The translations under genes and the position numbers were made by a program. This document shows positions 1-9,773 of a stretch of 64,000 nucleotides of DNA, piece after piece. The DNA is taken from positions 1-64,000 of the forward strand of contig DATENM010000087.1 in assembly GCA_035275065.1 (NCBI GenBank). The letters run 5' to 3'. Under the pieces are notes generated by a model. That model saw only the letters and a list, made by a program, of their open reading frames with translations, did no database searches and was not told the origin of the DNA. Each line of letters starts with the position of its first letter. Within the stretch, counting starts at the first letter, position 1. This DNA comes from Blastocatellia bacterium. GTDB lineage: Bacteria > Acidobacteriota > Blastocatellia > UBA7656.

Positions 1-146
1 AGGCTGGTTAGCGACTATGAACGAAGGCAGACCCCGAATAGCCGATCCGGAGTCTGCCAAAAGTCTGCCAAACCGGTCTGTAAGGCGAGAAGTTGACGCG
101 CCGTCGGAGGCGGCCAAAGCTTTGAGAGTCTTGGAAATAGAAAGAA

Positions 147-218
<72 letters not shown>

Positions 219-301
219 GCAAAATCAAGTGAAAAAAGTAGCAGACCGCTTGAAGCAGTGTCAACCCGCGTCCCTGTTCAACCCGCGGCGGCAGCGCACT
301 T

Positions 302-333
302 GAAAGGCTCGGTTTTTCTCACCTGAGCCTTTC
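302..333 (-). terminator. Hairpin downstream of the 679-residue-frame gene
   Basis: GAAAGGCTC (302-310) and GAGCCTTTC (325-333) form a perfect 9-bp stem about 12 bases past the stop of the minus-strand gene ending at 345. No T-run follows on the minus strand, so it is a stem-loop that may end or stabilise the transcript rather than a textbook intrinsic terminator. Confidence 0.45.
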
Positions 334-344
334 GCGCCGGCTTA

Positions 345-2210
345 TCATTTATCAATGATTACGCCCGAAGCGCGCGGCGAAAACGGGATGCTCTGGAAGG
401 TTCTCCGCGGCGATAGATGAAGCGTCTCGATTGACGCCTCGTCCTGCTCGCTGAGCAGCGGCGGCAGCATGGTCACCAACAGCCAGGTCTTCATCTCCAG
501 TCGCCCAACCCGTTCGGCCAGCGTCCGCGCCTGATCCGCGTCCTTCTCGGCTATGCCACCGAGTTGGGCGCCGATCTGTTGAAGCAACTGGCTGAGCGGA
601 TTGCCATTCGACAATACGAACTCGTCGTTGCGGAAATACTGCACGTCGAAGCCATTGAGCGTCGCGGCGGCGCTGGTTAGCTCATTCAGACGGTCAATCG
701 CCGATTCAATAATCGGCGTGCTTTTCGAGGGATCGAGCCCGCGATAAGCATTGGCGATGGCCAGTTGCGCATACAGCATCGGGTAATTCTCAGCGCGATT
801 GCCGGTCTGTGCCATCGCCTCGCTCAACAATTGCTCGGCCTCGTTCTTATCACCCTTTCCTATCACCATTGTTGCCAGCCGTATGAGATAGCCGATGCGA
901 TCCGCCGCCGTCGGCAGGCGCGGCACCAGGGCGCGCGCTTCTGCGAGCTTGCCTTCATTGATCATGCGCTCGGCGGTTTGACGGTCAAGGTTCGCCTGCA
1001 TCTCCTGGCGCAGTCTGGGGTCGGTAATCTTTTCCTCCATGATCTGCCGCGCCAATTCACTCTTGCCATCGTTTTGGGCTTTCCAGACCGCCGCCTGAAA
1101 GAATTGATTCTGCATCTCCGGCGGCCAGTTGCCGGCGGCGGCCAGCAAGTCGTTGACCGAGCCGTTGTTGATCAACTCCTGCGCTTTTGCCCACGGGCCA
1201 TTCTGCATCTCGGTGAATCGCTGCATCTCGGCCATGCGCGCTTGCAGCGGGGCCGCCTGCCGGGGCGCCAGCTTTTCAATCGTCGGCATTAGCGGCTGCA
1301 ACTGTCGCAGCACGTCGAGGGTGCTGCCCATCGGGATGCGCCCGCTCGCGCCGCCGCTTGCCGAATTATCGAGTACGGCGCGAAGAATCATGCCGCAAAT
1401 GTCGCGCGCCGCCTGGTCGCTGAGTCTTAACTGTGGGACCGCGCCGCTCTCTTGCTCGCCGGTCTCTGCCGGGGTGCGAGGCTGCGCCCACGTATGCAGC
1501 AGGTTCAGCGCGACATAGAGCGCCGCGCGGTTTGTGGCGTAGTTCTCTGTCTGCAAGCGCGCCAGCATGTCGTCAAAGAGTTTCTGCCCGGCTTGGCGAC
1601 TGTGGAGATTCAAGGCGTTGGCGAGGTTGAACACGTCGTAGGAGACACCGTTGGCGAGAACCCGCTCGCCCATCTCAAGGGCTTTGGCCGTGTCTTTGTC
1701 GGCAAGGCGATGCGCCAGTTGCATCTCCAACTGTGTCTCTAAACCGTCCTGCCCCGCCGGCAGTTGGCCGCCGTTGCTCGGTCGCGTCGCCCGCAGCATT
1801 TCGAGCGCCAGCTCGGGGTCGTGCTGCGCCACCGTGTTCAGCATCTCGGAGCGCATTTGTGAAACAAACGAATCGAGCTGTAGGTACTGTGGGTCTTTAT
1901 TATCAATCGCGGCTTGTAGTTCTTTCAGGCTCTCCTGGGCGCTCTTGATGAGCAGGCGAGCGCGCTTTTCATCCGCTGCCCAGACGGCGCTTGCCGTCTG
2001 CACCAGAAGGCGCAGGCGGTTTTCCGGTAACTGCAAGGCTTGCGCATCCTTGATAATCTCGTCCGTCATGCTCAGGGCTTTCTTGCGGCGCTCGTCGCGC
2101 GCTTTGGCCGCGTCTTCTTTCTTGGCGGCGCTTTGAAAGGCCGCGACCGGCGCGACCCCAATGCAGATGACTACAGCCATCAGCCAGGCGATGGACGGCT
2201 TGAAGCTCAT
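345..2210 (-). CDS. Secreted helical-repeat protein of unknown function
   Basis: I do not recognise a named family. The start at 2210 is chosen because it begins a clear signal peptide (MSFKPSIAWLMAVVICIG, cleavage after a VAAF-like stretch) and has AGGAG about 9 bases upstream; the frame is open further upstream but that part reads like untranslated sequence. The mature protein, about 600 residues, is rich in Ala, Leu, Gln and Glu. It reads as repeated amphipathic helices (for example the EQLLSEAMAQTGNRAENYP region), similar in feel to TPR/HEAT solenoids. There is no obvious catalytic motif. It is monocistronic, between a tRNA and a divergent URO-D family gene. Exported acidobacterial proteins of this style are usually annotated as hypothetical. 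Confidence 0.75.
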   Translation of the reverse strand: MSFKPSIAWLMAVVICIGVAPVAAFQSAAKKEDAAKARDERRKKALSMTDEIIKDAQALQLPENRLRLLVQTASAVWAADEKRARLLIKSAQESLKELQAAIDNKDPQYLQLDSFVSQMRSEMLNTVAQHDPELALEMLRATRPSNGGQLPAGQDGLETQLEMQLAHRLADKDTAKALEMGERVLANGVSYDVFNLANALNLHSRQAGQKLFDDMLARLQTENYATNRAALYVALNLLHTWAQPRTPAETGEQESGAVPQLRLSDQAARDICGMILRAVLDNSASGGASGRIPMGSTLDVLRQLQPLMPTIEKLAPRQAAPLQARMAEMQRFTEMQNGPWAKAQELINNGSVNDLLAAAGNWPPEMQNQFFQAAVWKAQNDGKSELARQIMEEKITDPRLRQEMQANLDRQTAERMINEGKLAEARALVPRLPTAADRIGYLIRLATMVIGKGDKNEAEQLLSEAMAQTGNRAENYPMLYAQLAIANAYRGLDPSKSTPIIESAIDRLNELTSAAATLNGFDVQYFRNDEFVLSNGNPLSQLLQQIGAQLGGIAEKDADQARTLAERVGRLEMKTWLLVTMLPPLLSEQDEASIETLHLSPRRTFQSIPFSPRASGVIIDK

Positions 2211-2495
2211 GCTTTTTCTCCTATTGGCTGATCCGCGTAAACCGTGCCGGCACTTGCCCGGCCTGGTAACGGCATAAGAAAGCGTGCCACGAAGTTTGAA
2301 CGGTTTTGCTTGATGATTAGACGCCGGCCATGTGGGTTTGTTCCATAACCCGCGCCGCGCGTCGTCAATGTCTATCGCTTGCAAAGGTTGAACGAATCAC
2401 GCTCCGGCCTTTGCACAGGTTTTCGCCGGTTGGTTGAATTGGCGCCGCCGCCGCAATAGACTGGCAGAGATAAACCGACGGGAGGCAATAACACA

Positions 2496-3425
2496 TTGAA
2501 CAAGATTGACCGTGTGATGCAGGCGCTCAAGGGTGAAGCAGTGGACCGCCCGCCATTCAGTTTCTGGTATCACTTCGGCTTGCAGCACGGGCCGGGCCGC
2601 AAGCACGCCGAAGCCGAGCTGGATTTCTACCGCGCTTATGACCTCGACTTCTTAAAAGTGATGAACGATTATCCGTACCCGCTGCCTGCGAGGCTTGAAG
2701 CCATAGACAGCGCCGACGATTGGCAACGGCTTGAGCCGGTCGGCGGCGGCGCAGATTGCTGGAGCGAACAACTCGCGGCGCTGTCGCTCATCAACGACGA
2801 GATCGGCGGCGAGGCGCTGTTCATCGATACGATCTTCAGCCCCTGGACGACCGCGCGCCGGCTGACACGCACAGGAAACCTTCAGGAGGCTCGCGAGCGC
2901 CACCCTGAGGCTTTGCTTGCGGCTCTGGACGTGATCGCCACGTCGCTGGCGAGCTATGCGCGGGCGGCAATCGAGCGCGGCGCGGCGGGGATTTTTCTCT
3001 CGCTCGGCGCGGCGAGCGATGAAGTGATGAGCGCCGAAGCGTATCAGACCTGGGGCCGCCCTTTCGACCTGAAGGTGCTCGAAGCGGTGCGCGACGCGCC
3101 CTTCAACGTGCTGCACGTTCACGGCAAAAAGATTCACTTCGACGCGGTGAGCGATTTCCCCGCAAGCGCCATGAACTGGTCGCACTTCTCGACCCCGCCC
3201 GCGCTTGCCGAAGGCCGCCGTCGGTCGAACAAAGCCGTGATGGGCGGCATGGACGAAGTCGCCGCCGCGCACCTGGCGCCGCCTGAAATTGTGAAGCAGA
3301 TTACAAACGCGATTCAGGAAGTCGGGCCGCGCGGCCTGTTGATCGCGCCCGGCTGCTCGGTCCCCACCGACACGCCTGTGCGAACGCTGCAAGCGGTCAA
3401 AGCGGCGCTCGACCGTTTGCCGTGA
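2496..3425 (+). CDS. Uroporphyrinogen decarboxylase (URO-D) family protein
   Basis: 309 residues with the TIM-barrel URO-D/cobalamin-methyltransferase-like fold signature: MNKIDRVMQALKGEAVDRPP at the N terminus, then the FWYHFGLQHG segment. The C terminus reads GPRGLLIAPGCSVPTDTP, the glycine/cysteine-rich loop that closes these barrels. The start is TTG at 2496 with GGGAGG about 9 bases upstream. It is shorter than true HemE (about 340-350) and lacks the usual HemE N-terminal PVWFMRQAGR motif. It is therefore more likely a relative acting on methylated corrinoids or another substrate than the heme-pathway enzyme. It is divergently transcribed from the secreted protein upstream and ends in a strong hairpin shared with the convergent rpoD. 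Confidence 0.8.
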   Translation: MNKIDRVMQALKGEAVDRPPFSFWYHFGLQHGPGRKHAEAELDFYRAYDLDFLKVMNDYPYPLPARLEAIDSADDWQRLEPVGGGADCWSEQLAALSLINDEIGGEALFIDTIFSPWTTARRLTRTGNLQEARERHPEALLAALDVIATSLASYARAAIERGAAGIFLSLGAASDEVMSAEAYQTWGRPFDLKVLEAVRDAPFNVLHVHGKKIHFDAVSDFPASAMNWSHFSTPPALAEGRRRSNKAVMGGMDEVAAAHLAPPEIVKQITNAIQEVGPRGLLIAPGCSVPTDTPVRTLQAVKAALDRLP

Positions 3426-3445
3426 ACGGCCTTGCCGCAAAAGGT

Positions 3446-3469
3446 AAGGGGCCGCGTCGGCGGCCCCTT
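3446..3469. terminator. Bidirectional hairpin between URO-D gene and rpoD
   Basis: A perfect 10-bp stem, AAGGGGCCGC with GCGGCCCCTT, and a 4-base loop lie between two convergent stop codons (3425 on plus, 3497 on minus). The plus-strand side is followed by pyrimidine-rich TCGTCTTCT. Position and symmetry fit a terminator used from both sides. Confidence 0.7.
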
Positions 3470-3496
3470 CGTCTTCTCAAGGCTGTTGTCTGCGGC

Positions 3497-5179
<1,683 letters not shown>

Positions 5180-5189
5180 GCCGAACTAA

Positions 5190-5219
5190 AAGGCGCCCCT
5201 TGCGGTTAAGCGGCGCCTT
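5190..5219 (-). promoter_or_regulatory. Hairpin in the rpoD leader
   Basis: AAGGCGCC (5190-5197) and GGCGCCTT (5212-5219) form a perfect 8-bp stem with a 14-base loop, 10 bases upstream of the rpoD start at 5179. It takes the place where a ribosome-binding site would be expected and none is seen, so it may influence rpoD translation. This is inference from position only. Confidence 0.4.
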
Positions 5220-5226
5220 GTTGGTT

Positions 5227-5274
5227 TGTCAACTACAAATAATGGTTGACATCCTGTATTGCACTACATAATAT
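5227..5274 (+). promoter_or_regulatory. marR promoter with overlapping inverted repeat
   Basis: TTGACA (5246-5251), 17 bases, then TAATAT (5269-5274) is a near-consensus sigma-70 promoter pointing at the MarR gene. TGTCAAC (5227-5233) and GTTGACA (5245-5251) form a perfect 7-bp inverted repeat with an 11-base spacer that covers the -35 box. It is a natural candidate operator. The same TGTCAA read on the minus strand is TTGACA and could serve as the -35 box of a divergent rpoD promoter. Confidence 0.6.
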
Positions 5275-5342
5275 TATCATCTAAAGTCATATCATACAAC
5301 ATAATTGTCCGAGTAGCTAGATGCAAGGAGTGGAATATTTAG

Positions 5343-5846
5343 ATGTCTCGCAGTGAAAAGGTAAACGACTTAGAAGCCGATATTTACGAGCAGCTTACGG
5401 CAGCACGAAATTACCTCCGCACGGTGGATGACTTTTACGCCCGGGCGGCGGCGGCGCACAATACGACGTTAGAGCATTACCAGGTCCTCTTAGCCGTCCA
5501 CTGTTTAGGCGAAACGACCTTGCCGCTCAGGGTTTTAGCCGAACATCTGGTGCGCGACCGTACGGCTACCGGGCAGCTTTGCAAGCGCATGCAGCAGGCT
5601 GGCCTGCTCGACCTGACTTACGAAACCAATTCGCACCGCCCGCAATTGCTCGTCACCTTGAGCGCGCGCGGCAAGCAGGTGCTTCAGGCCATCACCGAGG
5701 ACGGATTACGCAACCGCGACCGTTATTTGACCTCGCTGCCGCCTGATAAACGGCTTTACCTGGCCGAAGCGGTGCGCTTTTCTTGGCTCGATGGGTTGGA
5801 GGAAGATATAAGCACGCCCGGCCAGGGGCGGGTCACTGGCCACTGA
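5343..5846 (+). CDS. MarR-like transcriptional regulator
   Basis: 167 residues with the winged-helix layout of MarR proteins. An N-terminal dimerisation helix is followed by the helix-turn-helix region around HYQVLLAVHCLGETTLPLRV and LVRDRTATGQLCKRMQQAGL. The wing is YETNSHRPQLLVTLSARGKQ, where the usual DxRs/TeKG pattern is replaced by NSHRP and SARG. AAGGAG lies 12 bases before ATG. An inverted repeat over its own -35 box suggests autoregulation, possibly with an effect on divergent rpoD. Its ligand cannot be read from sequence. No efflux pump or oxidase target gene is adjacent; the next gene is a glycosidase. Confidence 0.8.
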   Translation: MSRSEKVNDLEADIYEQLTAARNYLRTVDDFYARAAAAHNTTLEHYQVLLAVHCLGETTLPLRVLAEHLVRDRTATGQLCKRMQQAGLLDLTYETNSHRPQLLVTLSARGKQVLQAITEDGLRNRDRYLTSLPPDKRLYLAEAVRFSWLDGLEEDISTPGQGRVTGH

Positions 5847-5853
5847 ATAACCC

Positions 5854-5890
5854 CGACGCGGGGACGCGGCGACCGAGGCGACGCGGCGAG
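5854..5890. repeat. GACGCGG octamer repeat array, copy 1
   Basis: CGACGCGG, GGACGCGG and CGACCGAG-type 8-bp units lie 8 bases past the marR stop. The same octamer (NGACRCGG) recurs at 9681, 21821, 24261 and inside the gene at 37887. This copy lacks a clean complementary arm; TCTCGCGGC at about 5932 is only a weak partner. Confidence 0.7.
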
Positions 5891-5964
5891 AGATTCGGGC
5901 GGTCTTTCCCTGCGTCTTGGCGTTGCCCATTTCTCGCGGCACTCTTACAGGTTGAGAATCCCAC

Positions 5965-7374
5965 TTGCGAATATTTGAAATCAACACGCGGGTTCACGCT
6001 CAGAGCTTCGATGATATCAGCGAAGCCGAGCTGACCGAACTGGCGGCGCTCGGCTTCGACAGCCTCTGGCCGATGGGCGTCTGGGAGATCAGCCAGGGCG
6101 CGCGCCGCATCTCCCGAATCATCAGCGAAGATTTTGAAGGCTCGCCTTACGCCGTGCCGCGTTACAAGTTCAGTAAGCGGCACGGCGGCAAAGACGGTTT
6201 CACCGCGCTCGTCCGGCGGGCGCACAAAGCCGGGCTCGCGGTCATCGTAGATTTCGTTTCGAATCACATGGCGATTGATTCGCCCTGGATAGACGAAAGT
6301 GCCGACCTCTTCATCAACAGCTTCCCGCGCGCCCGCAACCAGCAAACGAGCGAATTCTTCTTGCACCCATCGGGCGAGATGATCGCCTTTGGGCGCGACC
6401 CCTTTTTCCCGCCCTGGAACGACACGGCGCAGCTTGATTACAGCAACCCGGCGACGCGTGAGCGCATGATCGATACGCTGCTATGGATCAGCGACCATGC
6501 CGACGGCGTGCGTTGCGACATGGCCATGCTCGTCCTGCGCGATTATTTCCGCCGGCAGTGGTACGGGCTCGCTACGGACGAATGGTTCGAGGCGCGTATG
6601 CCCGGCGAATTCTGGGACGAGGCCATCAGCACGGTTAAGAAGCACCGCCCGGATTTCAAGTTCATCGCCGAAGCTTACTGGGATCAGGAAGCCTACCTGC
6701 GGGCGCTCGGCTTCGATCTGTGCTACGAGAAAAAACTGCTCGACGCCCTTGAAGCGCGTAACGCGGCGCAGGTCATCGAGCGCCTGGCGCTGCCTGAGGC
6801 GACGATGCGGGCGTCGCTCTTTTTCATCGAAAACCATGACGAGGCGCGCGCCGCGACGGTCTTCAGTCACGCCGGCAACCTCGCCGCGGCGGCGCTGATT
6901 CTGGCGCTTCCCGGCTCGGCCTTGATCCACGAAGGGCAGATGGAAGGCAAGCGCGAAAAGCTCCCCGTGCAGCGCCTCAAGCCCCTCATGGACGAAGCGC
7001 TCGACCTCGCGCTGCGACAGGGCTATGAGCAACTGCTCAGGCTGACCTCGGCGGAGGTCTTCAAGCAGGGCGCATTCGCTCTATTCGACAGCCGCGTCTG
7101 GGGCGCGGTCGCGTTTATGCGGCAGGACGCCAACCGCACTGTCGGTTACCTGGCGCAGATTTCCGAAGCCTGGCATCAATTCCACTCCACCGCCTTCGAC
7201 ATTACGCCGATGGCGCGGGCCATCGGCGCCAGCCAACAAATCACCATCACCGACCTGCTGACCGGGGCGGCGCTGCGCGTCGAAGCAGAGGACGGCGCTT
7301 TCCGCTTCCAGCCTGAGCGCCTCGGCGTCGGCGCAGAAACCCGCTTCTGTCTCATCGCCGTGAGCAACGCCTAG
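5965..7374 (+). CDS. GH13 alpha-amylase family glycosyl hydrolase
   Basis: 469 residues, a compact single-domain GH13 TIM barrel. Conserved region I is VDFVSNHMAID. The nucleophile Asp185 lies in GVRCDMAML, the acid/base Glu236 in FIAEAYWD, and the transition-state Asp292 in IENHDEAR. A small beta-rich C-terminal domain follows (RFQPERLG region). There is no signal peptide, so it acts in the cytosol on alpha-glucans or maltooligosaccharides. GH13 subfamily cannot be fixed; it may be a glucanotransferase or trehalose/glycogen-related enzyme, and TreZ lies 9 kb away. The start is TTG at 5965; no strong ribosome-binding site is visible, so the start is uncertain. Confidence 0.85.
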   Translation: MRIFEINTRVHAQSFDDISEAELTELAALGFDSLWPMGVWEISQGARRISRIISEDFEGSPYAVPRYKFSKRHGGKDGFTALVRRAHKAGLAVIVDFVSNHMAIDSPWIDESADLFINSFPRARNQQTSEFFLHPSGEMIAFGRDPFFPPWNDTAQLDYSNPATRERMIDTLLWISDHADGVRCDMAMLVLRDYFRRQWYGLATDEWFEARMPGEFWDEAISTVKKHRPDFKFIAEAYWDQEAYLRALGFDLCYEKKLLDALEARNAAQVIERLALPEATMRASLFFIENHDEARAATVFSHAGNLAAAALILALPGSALIHEGQMEGKREKLPVQRLKPLMDEALDLALRQGYEQLLRLTSAEVFKQGAFALFDSRVWGAVAFMRQDANRTVGYLAQISEAWHQFHSTAFDITPMARAIGASQQITITDLLTGAALRVEAEDGAFRFQPERLGVGAETRFCLIAVSNA

Positions 7375-7408
7375 CCGAGCCTGCCGACATCATCTGAATG
7401 GCGATTTC

Positions 7409-7437
7409 TTGACGGCGCTGTGATGGGAGATTATAGT
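7409..7437 (+). promoter_or_regulatory. hslV promoter (near-leaderless)
   Basis: TTGACG (7409-7414), exactly 17 bases, then TATAGT (7432-7437). The hslV ATG is at 7446, so transcription would begin within a base or two of the start codon. No Shine-Dalgarno is present, which agrees with leaderless translation. Confidence 0.6.
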
Positions 7438-7445
7438 CGCCTTCT

Positions 7446-8003
7446 ATGCCGAAGAAATCATCAGAAACGCGACCGCGAGTGCGCAGCACGACGATTCTAG
7501 CCGTGCGCCGCGATAGCCATGTCGCGGTTGCCGGCGACGGCCAGGTCACTTTTGATAAGACCGTCATGAAGAGCGGGGCGCGCAAAGTGCGCCGGCTTTA
7601 TAACGATAAGATCATCGCCGGGTTTGCCGGCTCGACCGCCGACGCCTTCACGCTGTTTGCGCGCTTCGAAGCCAAGCTCGAACAGTATCACGGCCAGTTG
7701 CAACGCGCCGCCGTCGAGCTGGGCAAGGAATGGCGAACCGACAAGTACCTGCGCCATCTTGAAGCGCTGTTGATTGTCGCCGATGACAAAGCCTCGCTAG
7801 TCATCAGCGGCGGCGGCGACGTCATCGAGCCGGACGATGGCATTGTCGCCATCGGCTCGGGCGGCCCGTTTGCGACCGCCGCGGCGCGCGCCCTGCTGCG
7901 CAACACCGAGATGTCGGCTAAAGAGATCGCCGTCGAAGCCATGAAGATCGCCGCCGAAATCTGCATCTACACGAATGCCAGCCTGGTGCTTGAAGAAATC
8001 TGA
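7446..8003 (+). CDS. hslV: ATP-dependent protease peptidase subunit HslV
   Basis: 185 residues. HslV is the proteasome-beta-like threonine peptidase of the HslUV (ClpYQ) protease in the cytosol. A 14-residue propeptide is followed by the mature N terminus TTILAVRRD, making Thr15 the catalytic nucleophile. The AVAGDGQVTF segment and GSGGPFATAAARALL are typical of the family. The length fits the usual 175-185 residues. Self-processing is expected to expose the threonine. It is followed by hslU after a 278-base gap carrying a repeat hairpin, so the pair may have separate promoters. Confidence 0.97.
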   Translation: MPKKSSETRPRVRSTTILAVRRDSHVAVAGDGQVTFDKTVMKSGARKVRRLYNDKIIAGFAGSTADAFTLFARFEAKLEQYHGQLQRAAVELGKEWRTDKYLRHLEALLIVADDKASLVISGGGDVIEPDDGIVAIGSGGPFATAAARALLRNTEMSAKEIAVEAMKIAAEICIYTNASLVLEEI

Positions 8004-8027
8004 GCAGTCGCCCGTCGCCAGTTCTCA

Positions 8028-8133
8028 AGCAGTTGCCAGCTGCCAGTTGCTGATTTTGAATCTGGCGTCGTGGCCCTTCGTCACTGGCTGACAACGAAGA
8101 ACTGGCAACTGGCAACTGGCGGCTGGCAACTGC
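8028..8133. repeat. GGCAACT heptamer repeat hairpin
   Basis: AGCAGTTGCCAGCTGCCAGT (8028 on) is mirrored by ACTGGCGGCTGGCAACTGCT ending at 8133, with tandem GGCAACT units in the right arm. It starts 25 bases past the hslV stop. A related pair of arms follows the lipoprotein gene at 10858-10965. It could act as a 3' processing or termination structure. Confidence 0.65.
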
Positions 8134-8139
8134 TATAGT
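8131..8139 (+). promoter_or_regulatory. Extended -10 box upstream of hslU
   Basis: TGCTATAGT has the TGN-TATAAT pattern of an extended -10 promoter at the right edge of the repeat hairpin. The hslU start is 143 bases downstream. No clear -35 is seen, which is common for extended -10 promoters. Confidence 0.35.
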
Positions 8140-8281
8140 TTGGGTGCGCGTTCGCCGCTGTTTTACGCTGACGCGAGCTGCTTGAATGCTTGGTCTAAAG
8201 ACGTTGCACGTCGGGCCGCTAAACCCGCTGTCAAACGACGTGAGCCCTCAACGCCATACGCGGTAGACTGTTGAATAGACT

Positions 8282-9670
8282 ATGGTCATTTATCTTTCAG
8301 GTGAAGTGAGTGATGCCCCCCGGCTCGATGAGATGACGCCGCGGCAAATTGTTACTGAGCTGGACAAGTATGTTGTCGGCCAGCACGCCGCCAAACGCGC
8401 CGTCGCTATCGCCCTGCGCAACCGCATCCGCCGGCAGAAGCTGGCTCCCGACATGGCGCAGGATGTCATTCCCAAAAATATCATCATGATCGGCTCGACC
8501 GGCATCGGCAAAACCGAGATTGCCCGCCGCTTGGCGCGCCTCTCGAATTCGCCCTTTCTCAAAGTCGAAGCCTCGAAGTTTACCGAAGTCGGTTACGTCG
8601 GGCGCGATGTCGAATCGATGATCCGCGACCTCGTCGAGATCGGCATCGATCTGGTTCGCGAAGAGAAGATCAGCGAAGTCGCCGACAAGGCCGAGCAGAA
8701 TGCCGAAGAGCGCGTGCTTGACCTGCTGCTGCCACGCTCGAAGCAGGTGGACGAGCCCGCCGATGGCTCCTCGTCGCTCGAAGCCTTCGAGCGCACACGC
8801 GAGAAGCTGCGCCAGCAGTTGCGCGAGGGCCGGCTCAATGCGCGCATCGTCGAGATCGAAGTTCAGGAGCGCAACTCGCCCGGCCATTTCGAGATCATTA
8901 CGCCGCAAGGCATCGAAGAGATGGACATCAACCTGCGCGATATGTTCCCGAATATGTTCGGCGGGCGGCCCAAGCAGCGCAAGATGCGTGTCGATGAGGC
9001 GATGGAGTATCTGATTCAGGAAGAAGAGCAGAAGCTCATCGATATGGATCAGGTGGCGCGCGCCGCCATCGAGCGCGTCGAAAGCGCAGGGATCATCTTC
9101 CTCGACGAGATTGACAAGATCGCCGGGCGCGAAGGCGGCCACGGCCCCGATGTGTCGCGCGAAGGCGTGCAGCGCGACATCCTGCCCATTGTCGAAGGCA
9201 CAACGATCAACACGCGCTACGGCATGGTGAAGACCGATCATATCCTGTTCATCGCGGCGGGCGCTTTTCACGTCTCGAAGCCCTCGGACCTGATTCCCGA
9301 ACTCCAGGGCCGCTTCCCCATCCGCGTCGAGCTGAAGCCGCTGACGGTCGAAGACTTCAAGCGCATCCTCACCGAGCCGAAGAACTCGCTGACCCGCCAG
9401 TACGAGGCGCTGCTGGAGACCGAGGGCATTGACATCAAGTTCACCGAAGACGCCATTGACGCCATCGCGCGCTTCGCCTTCTCGGTCAACGAGCAGACCG
9501 AAGACATCGGCGCGCGCCGCCTGCACACGATCATGGAGACGCTGCTCGACGAGTACTCGTTCGCCGGGCCTGACCTCGAAGAGAAAAACGTAACGATTGA
9601 CGCGGCCTACGTGCAGAAGCAGCTTGCCCACATCGTTAAGAACGAAGACCTCAGCCGGTACATACTGTAA
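8282..9670 (+). CDS. hslU: ATP-dependent protease ATPase subunit HslU
   Basis: 462 residues, near the usual 440-460. HslU is the AAA+ unfoldase that feeds substrates into HslV. Order: N-terminal MTPRQIVTELDKYVVGQHAA; Walker A GSTGIGKT (71-78); the pore motif GYVGRD; the helical I-domain (about 110-240); Walker B IIFLDEIDKIAG; the C-terminal domain with sensor II ANEQTEDIGARRLHTI-like stretch. It ends in EDLSRYIL, the tail that docks into HslV. A TAGACT box lies just before the ATG, and no good Shine-Dalgarno is visible. The 3' end is followed within 11 bases by an octamer repeat. Confidence 0.97.
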   Translation: MVIYLSGEVSDAPRLDEMTPRQIVTELDKYVVGQHAAKRAVAIALRNRIRRQKLAPDMAQDVIPKNIIMIGSTGIGKTEIARRLARLSNSPFLKVEASKFTEVGYVGRDVESMIRDLVEIGIDLVREEKISEVADKAEQNAEERVLDLLLPRSKQVDEPADGSSSLEAFERTREKLRQQLREGRLNARIVEIEVQERNSPGHFEIITPQGIEEMDINLRDMFPNMFGGRPKQRKMRVDEAMEYLIQEEEQKLIDMDQVARAAIERVESAGIIFLDEIDKIAGREGGHGPDVSREGVQRDILPIVEGTTINTRYGMVKTDHILFIAAGAFHVSKPSDLIPELQGRFPIRVELKPLTVEDFKRILTEPKNSLTRQYEALLETEGIDIKFTEDAIDAIARFAFSVNEQTEDIGARRLHTIMETLLDEYSFAGPDLEEKNVTIDAAYVQKQLAHIVKNEDLSRYIL

Positions 9671-9680
9671 AAAGCAAAAG

Positions 9681-9773
9681 GGACGCGGCGGCACGGTGAC
9701 GCGGAGACACGGAGACATGCGCAATCGAATCATCCTTCGCCGTGTCTCCCCTTCGCCGCGTCCCCGCGTCGCC
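9681..9773. repeat. GACGCGG octamer repeat hairpin, copy 2
   Basis: Left arm 9681-9716 has five 8-bp units (GGACGCGG, CGGCACGG, TGACGCGG, AGACACGG, AGACATGC). The right arm, about 9738-9773, is the complement built from CCGTGTCT and CCGCGTCC-type octamers. It begins 11 bases after the hslU stop and covers the predicted start codon of the next gene. Confidence 0.8.

Noticed and set aside
2496..3425. Calling the gene hemE
   Set aside because: It lacks the PVWFMRQAGR motif of HemE and is shorter, so only the URO-D family is supported.
8297..9733. Long minus-strand open frame opposite hslU
   Set aside because: A shadow created by GC-rich codon bias; hslU is certain on the other strand.
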